Positions 7,030 to 15,545 are shown, counted from the first letter of the stretch. The stretch is DNA of 50,443 nucleotides from JAZRUY01 sp045598845 (GCA_045598845.1 JAZRUY010000095.1:1-50443), one strand, 5' to 3'. A program made the numbers and translations. Notes: generated by a model not told the origin, from the letters alone.

Positions 7030-8984
7030 AATGCGCGCAGTAGCTCCTTCCATCCCGGTTTTTGCTCCACGAAATTGATCCGATCAACATTAACGCCACA
7101 CGAGCGCAACATTCGTTCCACCCGCTCCTTGTCCCGCCAACCCACATAAACTGTCGTCAGCTCAATGCACTTAAAAAACGCTTTTTTCCCGATGCTTGTC
7201 ACACTTGATGGAATCGTCACCGACGTCAAGCCATAACAATAAGAAAAAGCACCAGCACCAATGCTCGTCACGCTTGATGGAATCGCCACAGATGTCAGCC
7301 TTTTGCACTCCAAAAACGCATCCACACCGATGCTTGTCACACTTGATGGAATCGTCACCGACGTCAAGTCATAACAATGAGAAAAAGCACCAGCACCGAT
7401 GCTCGTCACACTTGATGGAATCGCCACCGATATCAGCCTTTTGCACTCCGAAAACGCATGCACACCAATGCTTGTCACACTTGATGGAATCGTCACCGAC
7501 ATCAGGCAATAACATCCAGAAAAAACACCAGCACCGATGCTCTTCACACTTGACGGAATCGTCACCGATAGCAACCCTCCACAAAATGAAAACGCCTCTT
7601 CACCGATGCTCGTCACACTTGATGGAATCACCACAGATGTCAGGCCACTGAATCCCAGAAAAGCTCTATCCCCGATGCTCGTTACACTTGACGGAATTTC
7701 AATCTCGCCATTTAGACCCGCAATAAGAGTTTTACCATCCTTTGAACAGAGCAAACCCTCAATCGAACTGTATACTTGATTCGAAGGATCGACGCAAAAA
7801 TTCCGTATTTTGTTGCACCAATAAAACGCGCCCACACCGATGTGCATCACACTCGACGGAATCACCACCGATGTCAGCCCATAACATCGAGAAAAAGCAC
7901 CAGCACCGATGCTCTTCACACTTGACGGAATCGTCACCGATAACAACCCCTTACACTCTGAAAACGCACGATCCCCAATGTTCGTCACACCTGACAGAAT
8001 CGTCACCGATAGCAACCCATCACAAGATAAAAACGCCTCGTCCCCGATGCTCGTCACACTTGATGGAATCGCCACCGATGTCAGGCCACTGAATCCCCCA
8101 AAAGCTCTATTCCCGATGCTCGTTACACTCGATGGAATTTCAATCTCGCCATTTACTCCCGCAATAAGGGTTTTACCATCCTTTGAACAGAGCAACCCCT
8201 CAATCGAACTATATACCTGATTCGCAGAATCGACACAAAAATTCTGCAGTTTTTTGCACCAATTAAACGCACTCACTCCAATATGCATCACACTTGACGG
8301 AATCGTCACCGATGTCAACCCATAACAACGAGAAAAAGCATAATCACCGATGCTCTTCAAACTTAACGGAAGCGTCATCGACGTCAGTCCGTCGCAACCA
8401 TAAAACGCATAATCATCGATGCTAGTCACACCTGACGGAATTACCATCGACGTCAGCCTGTCGCAACCATAAAACGCATTCACTCCGATGTGCATCACAC
8501 TCGACGGAATCGCCACCGATGTCAGCCAATAACACCGAGAAAAAGCATAATCACCGATTCTAGTCACAGGGCATCCATCTAGCATTGATGGGAGAACGAG
8601 AGCCCCCTTCCGGTTCATTGGAATCGCGGGGGTGTTCACTTTTCCGCTTTCAATGGAAACCTCACCTTTTTTCTTACGGAACAGCCATCGGACATCGGAA
8701 AGAAACGCCTGCCACGGCTCGTCGCCGTCAAGCGTCAATGCAATAAGCAGCCAATGGCGCGGCGAATCCTTCGGGAACGTGCAGTCCAGTCGCTCGGCCT
8801 CGGTTTTGGCCCCGCTCTGCCGGAGGTCGTTGAGGAACTCGTTCCACAGCGTCTCGTTCCCGGCGCACTCCGAAAGCGTCTCGCGCCAGAACGCGAGACC
8901 GAGGCCCGACTCCCGCGCCGCGTCCTTCGCCTCCTCCAGCGAGTCATACGAGACCCGCGCATTGTTCACTATTAAGTTCAGCAT
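7023..8984 (-). CDS. Large BspA-type LRR protein with N-terminal domain
   Basis: 653 residues. Residues 1-105 form a non-repeat domain (VNNARVSYDSLEEAKDAARE..., largely helical), residues about 130-610 are BspA/LRR_5 units of 23 residues, and the last 45 residues form a polar cap. Twice the repeat run is interrupted by a 45-residue unit (NFCVD-x-x-NQVYSSIEGLL...). These two copies lie about 441 bp apart, marking an internal duplication of roughly 147 codons. No signal peptide is seen, so it is probably intracellular or exported by an unknown route. It is the last intact gene behind the Hsp70-like operon, 17 nt downstream of the zinc-ribbon gene 9002-9178, suggesting co-transcription. The LRR array is probably a protein-binding surface. 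The start ATG (8982-8984) has a weak ribosome site. Confidence 0.85.
   Translation of the reverse strand: MLNLIVNNARVSYDSLEEAKDAARESGLGLAFWRETLSECAGNETLWNEFLNDLRQSGAKTEAERLDCTFPKDSPRHWLLIALTLDGDEPWQAFLSDVRWLFRKKKGEVSIESGKVNTPAIPMNRKGALVLPSMLDGCPVTRIGDYAFSRCYWLTSVAIPSSVMHIGVNAFYGCDRLTSMVIPSGVTSIDDYAFYGCDGLTSMTLPLSLKSIGDYAFSRCYGLTSVTIPSSVMHIGVSAFNWCKKLQNFCVDSANQVYSSIEGLLCSKDGKTLIAGVNGEIEIPSSVTSIGNRAFGGFSGLTSVAIPSSVTSIGDEAFLSCDGLLSVTILSGVTNIGDRAFSECKGLLSVTIPSSVKSIGAGAFSRCYGLTSVVIPSSVMHIGVGAFYWCNKIRNFCVDPSNQVYSSIEGLLCSKDGKTLIAGLNGEIEIPSSVTSIGDRAFLGFSGLTSVVIPSSVTSIGEEAFSFCGGLLSVTIPSSVKSIGAGVFSGCYCLMSVTIPSSVTSIGVHAFSECKRLISVAIPSSVTSIGAGAFSHCYDLTSVTIPSSVTSIGVDAFLECKRLTSVAIPSSVTSIGAGAFSYCYGLTSVTIPSSVTSIGKKAFFKCIELTTVYVGWRDKERVERMLRSCGVNVDRINFVEQKPGWKELLRALW
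7180..8570. repeat. 69-bp tandem repeats encoding LRR units
   Basis: Near-identical blocks such as CACACTTGATGGAATCG recur about every 69 bp through the LRR gene. They are coding repeats, but several units are so alike at the DNA level (including third positions) that recent unit duplication or gene conversion is likely. A larger 441-bp periodicity joins positions near 7731-7782 and 8172-8223. Such arrays expand and contract by slippage. Confidence 0.8.
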
Positions 8985-9001
8985 AAACCAATTCTCTGTC
9001 T

Positions 9002-9178
9002 TTAATTTGTTTTCATGTCAACACCTTCCTGCTGCTCGCTCATTGCTATCGATCCGTAAAATAAATTTGCCAACTTCGACATCTGCTCCTGCTCAATCTG
9101 CAAACTACTACACATTGAACATTTCATCTCATTGTGCGCCGTAACCAACGCATCACAGTCAACGCAAAAAATAGCCAT
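9002..9178 (-). CDS. 58-residue zinc-ribbon-like protein
   Basis: A small gene with ATG 9176-9178 and an AAGGA 5 nt upstream, ending at TAA 9002-9004. It has C-x2-C at residues 5-8 and C-x2-C at 20-23, spaced as in a short zinc ribbon, followed by a helical, Gln/Glu-rich stretch (IEQEQMSKLANL). It sits 24 nt after the 9203-10216 gene and 17 nt before the LRR gene, in line with the Hsp70-like operon. A four-cysteine mini-protein next to an Hsp70-type ATPase might act as an adaptor, a J-domain-like zinc helper or a regulator; that is inference. No named family is recognised. Confidence 0.7.
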   Translation of the reverse strand: MAIFCVDCDALVTAHNEMKCSMCSSLQIEQEQMSKLANLFYGSIAMSEQQEGVDMKTN

Positions 9179-9202
9179 TCAAGTCCTTATTGTCAACTTT
9201 CT

Positions 9203-10216
9203 TTAATCAAGACCATCTTTACGTCTTGCATTGTCAATATCGCCCCCCCGAGAACCGCTTGCAATTCCTGTTTCAAACTGGACAACCGTAACGACTTCAT
9301 CAGTTGAAGGGGAATTTATGTGGGACACATCGTTTTCAGGCATCTTCCGTGATTTAGCAAGATGTTTATCTACCACCGAGGATAACTTCTTCTCTGCAAC
9401 CTGCCCTTCATCGCAAATTCTTGCATTCTGAGAAAACAACCTCACCCTCGCCTGCTTAAACTCATGGAGCGTAGGCAAATTCCACCCGATAACACTAGCA
9501 TATTGAACAACGGCATGATCTAGATCAACAACTTCGTTTATCGGCGCCATTGTTTTTTCATCAAACGGCATTCCATTGTCTGGCAGGATAACAAGCGCGC
9601 CGAAATCTTTTCCCTCAAAATCCGCGATCTGTTTCGACAAGGACTGATTTTTAGACACAAACTCACCAATTTGGCAGAGGACAGAATCAAGCATGGCAAC
9701 AAAAGCATTTGAATCAGCCTCTGTAAAATTCTTTGGATGCTTGCGTAGTTCATCCATTCCCGGAACGCTCTCCACCACTCGCCCCTTCATCAAGGATTCA
9801 ACAAGTAAACGGTTTATGATGTTATACACGCTCTCTTCCGGATCAAACTCATAACTCAACCTTCTAAAAATATCATCATTAAGCCTTGATATGTCATCCA
9901 TCTGCGCTACCAACGCCTTGCGTTGCCGGTCTTCGTTCATCTCCATCTTTTGCTCCACTCGCATTTCGAAGGTCTTTCGACTATCAGCTTCTTCATCAAT
10001 TCGCTTGCGAAGTTCCCTCACTTCTCCCATGAGTTGCGCATTCTCTCTTTGTAGATTCGCATACTGTTTTGCAAGACCGTTAAGCTCCTCTTCCAACTTC
10101 TTGCCCGTGACGCGTATGTCTCGTATACCAAGCATCGTGGCCAGACCAGCCGTACATAGTCCGAGACCTGAAAGAAGCATTGTGTCTGTGATACCATAGT
10201 CCTGGAGGTTATCCAT
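9203..10216 (-). CDS. Coiled-coil protein with N-terminal anchor and GrpE-like C-terminal segment
   Basis: 337 residues. Residues about 12-31 are a hydrophobic helix (possible membrane anchor), 35-115 a charged heptad coiled coil, 125-195 a helical region and 200-262 a mixed segment, ending in a disordered tail. The segment containing MPFDEKTMAPINEVVD ... VIGWNL aligns by eye with the GrpE beta-domain (pattern P-[LF]-D-x3-[HM]-x-[AP]-I ... G-[YW]-x-L). Coiled coil, helical bundle and beta-domain are in GrpE order. It lies 36 nt downstream of the 10252-10701 gene and shares an operon with an Hsp70-like ATPase, where a nucleotide-exchange factor would be expected. The GrpE relation is my inference. 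AAGGA precedes the ATG. Confidence 0.7.
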   Translation of the reverse strand: MDNLQDYGITDTMLLSGLGLCTAGLATMLGIRDIRVTGKKLEEELNGLAKQYANLQRENAQLMGEVRELRKRIDEEADSRKTFEMRVEQKMEMNEDRQRKALVAQMDDISRLNDDIFRRLSYEFDPEESVYNIINRLLVESLMKGRVVESVPGMDELRKHPKNFTEADSNAFVAMLDSVLCQIGEFVSKNQSLSKQIADFEGKDFGALVILPDNGMPFDEKTMAPINEVVDLDHAVVQYASVIGWNLPTLHEFKQARVRLFSQNARICDEGQVAEKKLSSVVDKHLAKSRKMPENDVSHINSPSTDEVVTVVQFETGIASGSRGGDIDNARRKDGLD

Positions 10217-10251
10217 TTTGATTTTCCTTTCTTTTGTGTGTTTTTGTCATC

Positions 10252-10701
10252 TTATCTGCCGACTGTGAGGTCGACAGAGAATTTTAGACGTTTGATCTCT
10301 TGCTTGCTTTTGCCGTTGAAGATTATCATCTCAAGGTCTTTTTTCATGCAATCATTAAAATCCACCTCTGAGTCGAAGCTATCAATTCCTTTACAGGAGA
10401 TCATAACAGTTCCCTCATCCCTAATGTCTGGATCACCCTCTCTCCAAAGAACACAATATTTGTGAGACGAGTATATTGTATACTCAATAGTTTCCTGCTC
10501 CCTGCTGCCGGGTCTAAAGCTGCTTTTGTACGTTGATGCCAACAAGCCTGGGACGCAAATAGGCAAATACAACCTTACGAATGTCCCTTCATCATCCTTC
10601 AAGACATCCGGCTCTAACCTAGACATTTCGCACTTGATCGTATTCATAAAGTCCAAGCGCTCTAATGCCTCGCTTTGCGAACTATCCATCATACGTTTCA
10701 T
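10252..10701 (-). CDS. Hypothetical protein of the Hsp70-like operon
   Basis: 149 residues, not recognised. The first 30 residues are polar and helical. The rest alternates hydrophobic and polar residues as in a beta-rich domain (FVRLYLPICVPGLL, IEYTIYSSHKYCVLW, KFSVDL). There is no signal or membrane segment. Its ATG (10699-10701) lies inside the 3' end of the ATPase gene, a 20-bp overlap without a clear ribosome site, so translational coupling is likely; ATGs at codons 4 and 5 are alternatives. The strict overlap suggests its product acts with the ATPase, perhaps as a substrate-binding or adaptor subunit, since the HSPA12-like protein lacks a normal Hsp70 substrate-binding domain. That role is speculation. 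Confidence 0.7.
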   Translation of the reverse strand: MKRMMDSSQSEALERLDFMNTIKCEMSRLEPDVLKDDEGTFVRLYLPICVPGLLASTYKSSFRPGSREQETIEYTIYSSHKYCVLWREGDPDIRDEGTVMISCKGIDSFDSEVDFNDCMKKDLEMIIFNGKSKQEIKRLKFSVDLTVGR

Positions 10702-12232
10702 TAATGCTATTAAACACGCTTAACGCAATTGATTTTAAAATTGTTTCGCTAGAAGTTGTATCAATTGGGCAATGTGTTGAGACATAATAATAACGCGAAG
10801 GTCTACGGCGTATCGACCGCTCGAAATAAAGCAAATACGCCGCTCCGCGCATGATACTTCCCCCAGGAAAATACCCAGCCCTTCCATCAGTAAATTCGCA
10901 AACAAGCCTTGCCTTTTTTATCGCGGCCCTTCTCCCAACCAAGTCCGCCACCGCCTCTCGAAGTAAACCAAGACCGCTCAACCCACCCGCCAAAAACACA
11001 TAATCCAAGTCAGACTCCTTTGACCAAACCTCATCAACCTTCTGAACAATCTCATTCACGGTTGGTTGAACAACTGAGAGTAGCTCTCCATTGGTAAATT
11101 TAATCTGCTTATAACTACCGAGTCTATCGAGAGGAATCTTGACACTAGGAGGATTACGTTCAAGCCACTTCCAATACGAATCTGGAAGCGCAAGATATTC
11201 GTCGCACCCCCTTTTCAAGAAGGATAGGCTGTGCTTGAGTTTTTTCCACTCTTGCTCAATTCCATGCCATCCAAGACCATTTGTGTCTTTGCTCTTCCTG
11301 AATTTCAGCAAATAATCTTCATAGGGATCGAAGACTGTTCCTCCATTGTCAAGAGACGCTATCTTTTTTGCCAAGAGTTCATAGAAACTCTTGTCAATAT
11401 CAGTTCCACCACATGCCCGCCCCTTTGCGCTTGTCACTTCTTCATAGCTCGTTACATTATCTTTCCTCGCTACCTTTTCAATAACTATATCCGTCGTCCC
11501 CCCACCACAGTCAATGACAATAAACTTTTCGCCGTTTTGCATGCCTATGCCCCCCGACTGCCCCGCGGCAGAATTACATTGATTACCTTCCTCGGCAAAA
11601 CTAAATGCCGCGCCTTCTGGCTCAAGCAAAGCTATGACATCCTCTCCTTCCGGGATCCCGATTGCTCGCTTTGCAGCCCGTTTCATGATCTGCTTTTGAG
11701 AATCTTCCCAAATAGTTGGGATTGTAACCCCCCACTTGACGCGAGCATTGATTTCGTCAAACGACATACCTTCATGCCATTTGGACATCTCTTTTAATGT
11801 TCTCAACTTAAATGCACGCAATATCAACGAAATGACATCTTCGATCGAATAGAACTCACCATTGCTACCCTGAATCTTCGTATCACCCTTGTAGAGCGGC
11901 ATTTTAAAATACTCAAAATAAACCCACTCGTCCGGCTCAACCCCATCTACCGCACGCGATACGCCACGCGTCTTCGCTTCGTCGCCAACTATCAGGTTTT
12001 CGTCGGAATCACATTCCGTTGTCACCCCCATAATCTTGCAATCCGAATCTGTGCAAGAGGCAATCTTGGATAGGAGATCCCTCCGCACGAACATAGCGGT
12101 ACGCATTTTAGCGTAACCATGCTCATCACATGAGGTATAGTGCTGTATTATGATATCCTGGGAATTACTCCCCCACACAACGCCAGAATTCTCAGTGCCA
12201 AAATCGATGGCAGCCACGTAGATCTTTTCCAT
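10682..12232 (-). CDS. HSPA12-like Hsp70/actin-fold ATPase
   Basis: 516 residues of the actin/Hsp70 ATPase fold. Visible are phosphate-1 (AIDFGTENSG, 8-17), phosphate-2 (IDCGGGTTDIVI, 240-251), the GGTDID element (275-280) and an adenosine motif near 420 (FLAGGLSGLGLL). A late PGGSIMRGAAYL block follows. Features typical of the HSPA12A/B branch rather than DnaK are WVYFEYFKM (about 103-111), VTIPTIW (169-175) and ALLEPEGAA (201-209). There is no DnaK-like beta-sandwich or helical-lid substrate domain, as in HSPA12 proteins. It is the core gene of a minus-strand operon, 16 nt after the 12249-13850 gene, with AAGGAG upstream of ATG. The expected activity is ATP-driven conformational change on partner proteins; the partners are probably the neighbouring products. 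Confidence 0.85.
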   Translation of the reverse strand: MEKIYVAAIDFGTENSGVVWGSNSQDIIIQHYTSCDEHGYAKMRTAMFVRRDLLSKIASCTDSDCKIMGVTTECDSDENLIVGDEAKTRGVSRAVDGVEPDEWVYFEYFKMPLYKGDTKIQGSNGEFYSIEDVISLILRAFKLRTLKEMSKWHEGMSFDEINARVKWGVTIPTIWEDSQKQIMKRAAKRAIGIPEGEDVIALLEPEGAAFSFAEEGNQCNSAAGQSGGIGMQNGEKFIVIDCGGGTTDIVIEKVARKDNVTSYEEVTSAKGRACGGTDIDKSFYELLAKKIASLDNGGTVFDPYEDYLLKFRKSKDTNGLGWHGIEQEWKKLKHSLSFLKRGCDEYLALPDSYWKWLERNPPSVKIPLDRLGSYKQIKFTNGELLSVVQPTVNEIVQKVDEVWSKESDLDYVFLAGGLSGLGLLREAVADLVGRRAAIKKARLVCEFTDGRAGYFPGGSIMRGAAYLLYFERSIRRRPSRYYYVSTHCPIDTTSSETILKSIALSVFNSINETYDG

Positions 12233-12248
12233 TTGTTCTCCTTTCTTG

Positions 12249-13850
12249 TTATGGGTTGTTTACACGGCGATATGCGAGTTGCAATTGTCGATGCAATCCC
12301 TCCGAAGGGATTGCACCTTTATGATCCCGTGTAAATAATATTAGCCGTTTAAGGTAATCCTCGTCTTCTATTCGCGAGGATGTGCTGACAAGATCAATCA
12401 AATCTTGGTTTGAAATATCCAGTGGACATTCCAAGTGCTTAATCCTGCAAAACTCTTTAGCGGACTGTCGTAATGCCGCTATCGCCACCTCATCGGCCCC
12501 GGTTTTCGTGTCTAGCGCAATCGCGATATCTGCATACTCTAGTTTTAAAATTGGCGATAACTCGTCTGCATTATAACCCAATTTATCATAACACTTTTCA
12601 TACATCGTTCGCATGGATTCCACAAATTGCTCCGTTTCCAGGAGTTTCGGGAATTCCGTCTTTATCAACTTAGGCAAAATCGGTGTTGTACCAACAGACA
12701 ACAAATGATGTGCGTCCGTCATGACCGAAAGCAAGACCTTCATGTTCATAGATAGAGTATCAGCGGCTTCCTTCAAATCACTCTGCTCCACCGAAATGAA
12801 CTGAAGACATTCTTCCACTGTCACATCCTGAGAAATCGCATTGTAAACACCTAGATTGTTTTCACAGACTTGGATATAGGATTTCACTTTCTGCGTCTGT
12901 TTGTCGGCAGGAATTCTTGAAAACAACTTACTGTCGCGCTCTGACCTCCTAATCGCATTCCCCAGAATCATATCCTTAAAATTAACGGGGAACTCATACT
13001 CGGCACGATGAATAGCATCGCCTTCAAACCCAATGTTCCAATGAGTCACAACGGCTCGAAACTTTGCCCCGTCAAACCGAGGTTCTATAACAACGACGGG
13101 CAGTGCTTTTAAAAAATAATACAACAATTCTGCCGCATGCGTTCCCGCTGCGACATTTCTATTCCACGACGTGTTGTAGAGCCGAATCGGGCGTTCTCCA
13201 TCACGCGAATAGTATTGAGTGAAAAACGATTCAATGGAACCGTAAAGATTATCAACCATCCTCTGTGAAATGTACTCACGGTTATTCACCGTAGAATCAA
13301 CAAACAAAGGAGTGATAATTACATTAAGAGGATATGCGCTTTGAATGTTACCGCTGGATCCTGCATCTACAACATTAATTTCTCCATTTTGCAATACCGT
13401 CTGGGGAAGTCCAGCATTTTCAAGCATTACACATGGTGGTATATTGAGCGGAAAAGATCTCATTGCATCTTGAACGGTGGCGTTTCTCATCGCCAAATCG
13501 GCCTGAAGTTTTGCGGCAAGCATCGCTGTTGTCCGCGCTTCTCGCAAATTAAACTCAGCGATTTCCCGTGTGTTTCTTATATTCGCCGCGGCAATTTCTT
13601 TGTTGACTTGTGCTGCCATCACAGCAACATCATGTGATGTCTTTGCATTGTGATCAGCAACTTCCAATGCCGCTCTTGCGTTCATCTGAGCCACACGCAA
13701 TGTTGTCTCAGCATTTCTGCGTTGCAAATCTATATTGCAATTGTGAATGTCCATCTGAGAAGGCCCAAACATTTTCTTGACGAAGCCGCCAATTGCTATT
13801 GCAGATCTTGCAATGACAACACCCGCACTTATTGTTGTAAGAATCGGCAT
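12249..13850 (-). CDS. Large coiled-coil protein of the Hsp70-like operon
   Basis: 533 residues. An N-terminal hydrophobic helix (about 5-24, SAGVVIARSAIAIGGF) is followed by an Ala/Asn/Arg-rich coiled coil (about 38-130), then a large alpha/beta domain (about 135-400) and a helical C-terminus with acidic stretches. The short helix could insert in or lie on the membrane. No enzyme motif is visible and no family is recognised. Its ATG follows the TAA of the 13851-14240 gene directly (TAAATG), so the two are translationally coupled, and the ATPase gene starts 16 nt downstream. Gene order suggests a structural or scaffold component driven or remodelled by the ATPase. A perfect 10-bp palindrome (12292-12315) lies within its 3' end. 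Confidence 0.75.
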   Translation of the reverse strand: MPILTTISAGVVIARSAIAIGGFVKKMFGPSQMDIHNCNIDLQRRNAETTLRVAQMNARAALEVADHNAKTSHDVAVMAAQVNKEIAAANIRNTREIAEFNLREARTTAMLAAKLQADLAMRNATVQDAMRSFPLNIPPCVMLENAGLPQTVLQNGEINVVDAGSSGNIQSAYPLNVIITPLFVDSTVNNREYISQRMVDNLYGSIESFFTQYYSRDGERPIRLYNTSWNRNVAAGTHAAELLYYFLKALPVVVIEPRFDGAKFRAVVTHWNIGFEGDAIHRAEYEFPVNFKDMILGNAIRRSERDSKLFSRIPADKQTQKVKSYIQVCENNLGVYNAISQDVTVEECLQFISVEQSDLKEAADTLSMNMKVLLSVMTDAHHLLSVGTTPILPKLIKTEFPKLLETEQFVESMRTMYEKCYDKLGYNADELSPILKLEYADIAIALDTKTGADEVAIAALRQSAKEFCRIKHLECPLDISNQDLIDLVSTSSRIEDEDYLKRLILFTRDHKGAIPSEGLHRQLQLAYRRVNNP

Positions 13851-14240
13851 TTATCCATTTCTCCTTTTTAACATTTTTCGAAGATTCATTGGAAGCTGGT
13901 CACTGGGAATAATCTTCCCTAAGACAAATTCATCAACTTCATTTCTATTAGTGCACTGTGACTTTATCAAATCAATCCCTTTCATATTTTTCTTGTAATG
14001 CAAAGACTTCGACTCGACCGATATTTTTAAAGGCCTTGCCTCTCTCTTGCTATACTGTTCTATCAGTTGAACAAGCCTTGCAAATTGTTCTTTTCGCATA
14101 CGTTGCTGGGCTTCTTCACTAGCTCTTTTTTGCGCTTCCTCCTGTTCCTTCCGCTCTTTAAGCTCCCTTTCCGTTCTAGCGTTATACCAACGCCCCAACG
14201 CCATCACTCCCGCTACAATTGCAACTGTTATTGGATCCAT
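13851..14240 (-). CDS. Small coiled-coil protein with N-terminal anchor
   Basis: 129 residues. A hydrophobic N-terminus (about 2-17, ITVAIVAGVMALG) precedes a highly charged, uninterrupted coiled coil (about 20-65, TERELKERKEQEEAQKR...) and a basic C-terminal domain of about 60 residues. The layout matches the start of the next gene's product (short hydrophobic helix, then coiled coil), so the two may pair. An AAGGGG lies 4 nt before the ATG. It is now the first intact gene of the operon; the gene upstream survives only as a 3' fragment (14249-14424). No known family is recognised. Confidence 0.75.
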   Translation of the reverse strand: MDPITVAIVAGVMALGRWYNARTERELKERKEQEEAQKRASEEAQQRMRKEQFARLVQLIEQYSKREARPLKISVESKSLHYKKNMKGIDLIKSQCTNRNEVDEFVLGKIIPSDQLPMNLRKMLKRRNG

Positions 14241-14248
14241 AATTCCCC

Positions 14249-14424
14249 TTACATATAACGTTTGGCGATCTGCATTACCGTATCTCGCAAATCAAATCGC
14301 TGGTCATCAACAATGGTTTGGAATTCATTCCAAGTATAATCTTGGGCGACTGCATAACCCTCTTCAAACAACTTTGCCCGTTCCAAGCCCCCCGTCTGGA
14401 CAAGCTCCAGGGGCGTCACCCACG
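14249..14424 (-). pseudogene. 3' remnant of the operon's former first gene
   Basis: Reading leftwards from about 14424 an open minus-strand frame encodes some 57 residues in protein-like composition (TPLELVQTGGLERAKLF ... TVMQIAKRYM) and stops at TAA 14249-14251. This is 8 nt before the ATG of the next operon gene and in the spacing of a normal operon member. It has no start, and beyond about 14425 the frame hits a stop inside recombinase-coding DNA on the other strand. I interpret it as the C-terminal end of a gene cut off by the recombinase-side junction. Confidence 0.6.
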
Positions 14425-15515
14425 GCGGCGGCTTCTACAGGAGCCAGAACATATACGACATCCTAAACAATCCGCTCTACATCGGTCTGGTCAGGCATTA
14501 CGATAAGACTTACCCAGGCGAACACCTCCCCATCGTTGACAAATCCCTGTGGGACAGTGTCCATGTCATTCTGGACAACAACCTCCGGTCCGACGGCACT
14601 CACGAGACCAGGGCGCTTCCCATGCGCGGCCTGTTCAAGTGCGGACATTGCAATGGCCCGATGCGGGAGACTTACAGCAAGCGGAAGGGAAAGAAGATGT
14701 ACCGCTACTACCTGTGTAGCACAGATGCAAAGCGGAATCACCCTGGCTGCCCGTTGCGGCGCATCGCAGCCGAGCCGCTGGAAATGCTTCTCATGGAACG
14801 CGTGTCGTCGCTCCTGTCCACGCCGGAGTCCCTGGCAGGCATTCTGACCCAGGCTGCGGTTCTCAGCCCCGACAGCCCGCTGCGCCGCGCGAACCTGCCC
14901 GAGAAGTTCGTAGACCTGGCGCAGGTCTGGGATTTCATGTACCCGATTGAAAAGCAGAAGTTCATCCATACCATCGTCAGGGAAGTGCGGGTCTATGTGG
15001 ACAAGGCGGTATTCAAATACAACCTTCGGGGACTTGAGGAGATTGTCAGGGAACTGCCTGACGGAAGGCAAGGCGATGCCATCACGGCCGCGACGGAAAG
15101 CGAGCCGAAACCCGGCAGGCTCGTGGCATGCCCTGACGGGGACTTCGAGGAGACCATCCGGATTCAGAGCAAGTACGATGGGCGCAGAACCATCCTTATC
15201 CAGCCGGAAAACTCCTCGCTGGTTCTCAAGCCAGAGGAACTCAGTCCGCTCCAGAAGGCGGTTCTCCAGGGACTGCACTACAGCGACCTGATGGAGACGG
15301 GCCAGGCGAAAAGCCTGACGGAGCTATCCGAACGGCTGGGGGTGGAACGCACCTTCCTGTATCACAGCCTGGAGCTGGTCAACCTCGCCCCGGACATCAT
15401 CAGCGCCGTACTGAAGGGCGCAATCCCCTCGGAACTGAAACTGAAGAACCTCAGGGGCGGGATTCCGACCAGCTGGGAGGAACAGAGGATGCTCTATGGA
15501 TTTACGAAACCATAA
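14406..15515 (+). pseudogene. Large serine recombinase, 5'-truncated
   Basis: The frame is open from about 14376 and recognisable from about 14406: GGGFYRSQNIYDIL-NNPLYIG is the recombinase-domain signature, followed by the GEHLPIVD motif. A zinc ribbon (CGHC ... C ... C, near 14640-14755) and a long helical/HTH-like C-terminus ending at 15515 follow. The N-terminal catalytic resolvase domain (about 150-200 residues with the active Ser) is missing, so it should be inactive. The first internal ATG is 14622. GC content is far above the island to its left. It lies head-on against the cut 5' end of the Hsp70-like operon and 477 nt from a tRNA-Phe, marking the edge of integrated DNA. A terminator follows at 15546-15580. 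Confidence 0.8.
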
Positions 15516-15545
15516 CAGAGCAGAGCAAAGAACACATCGGCAGGA

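Noticed and set aside
7180..8570. Regularly spaced repeats resembling a CRISPR array
   Set aside because: The 69-bp units are fully coding and encode LRR repeats; there are no unique spacers between identical repeats.
12292..12315. Perfect 10-bp palindrome with 4-nt loop
   Set aside because: It lies inside the 3' coding part of the 12249-13850 gene with no T tract, so it is noted but not called a terminator.
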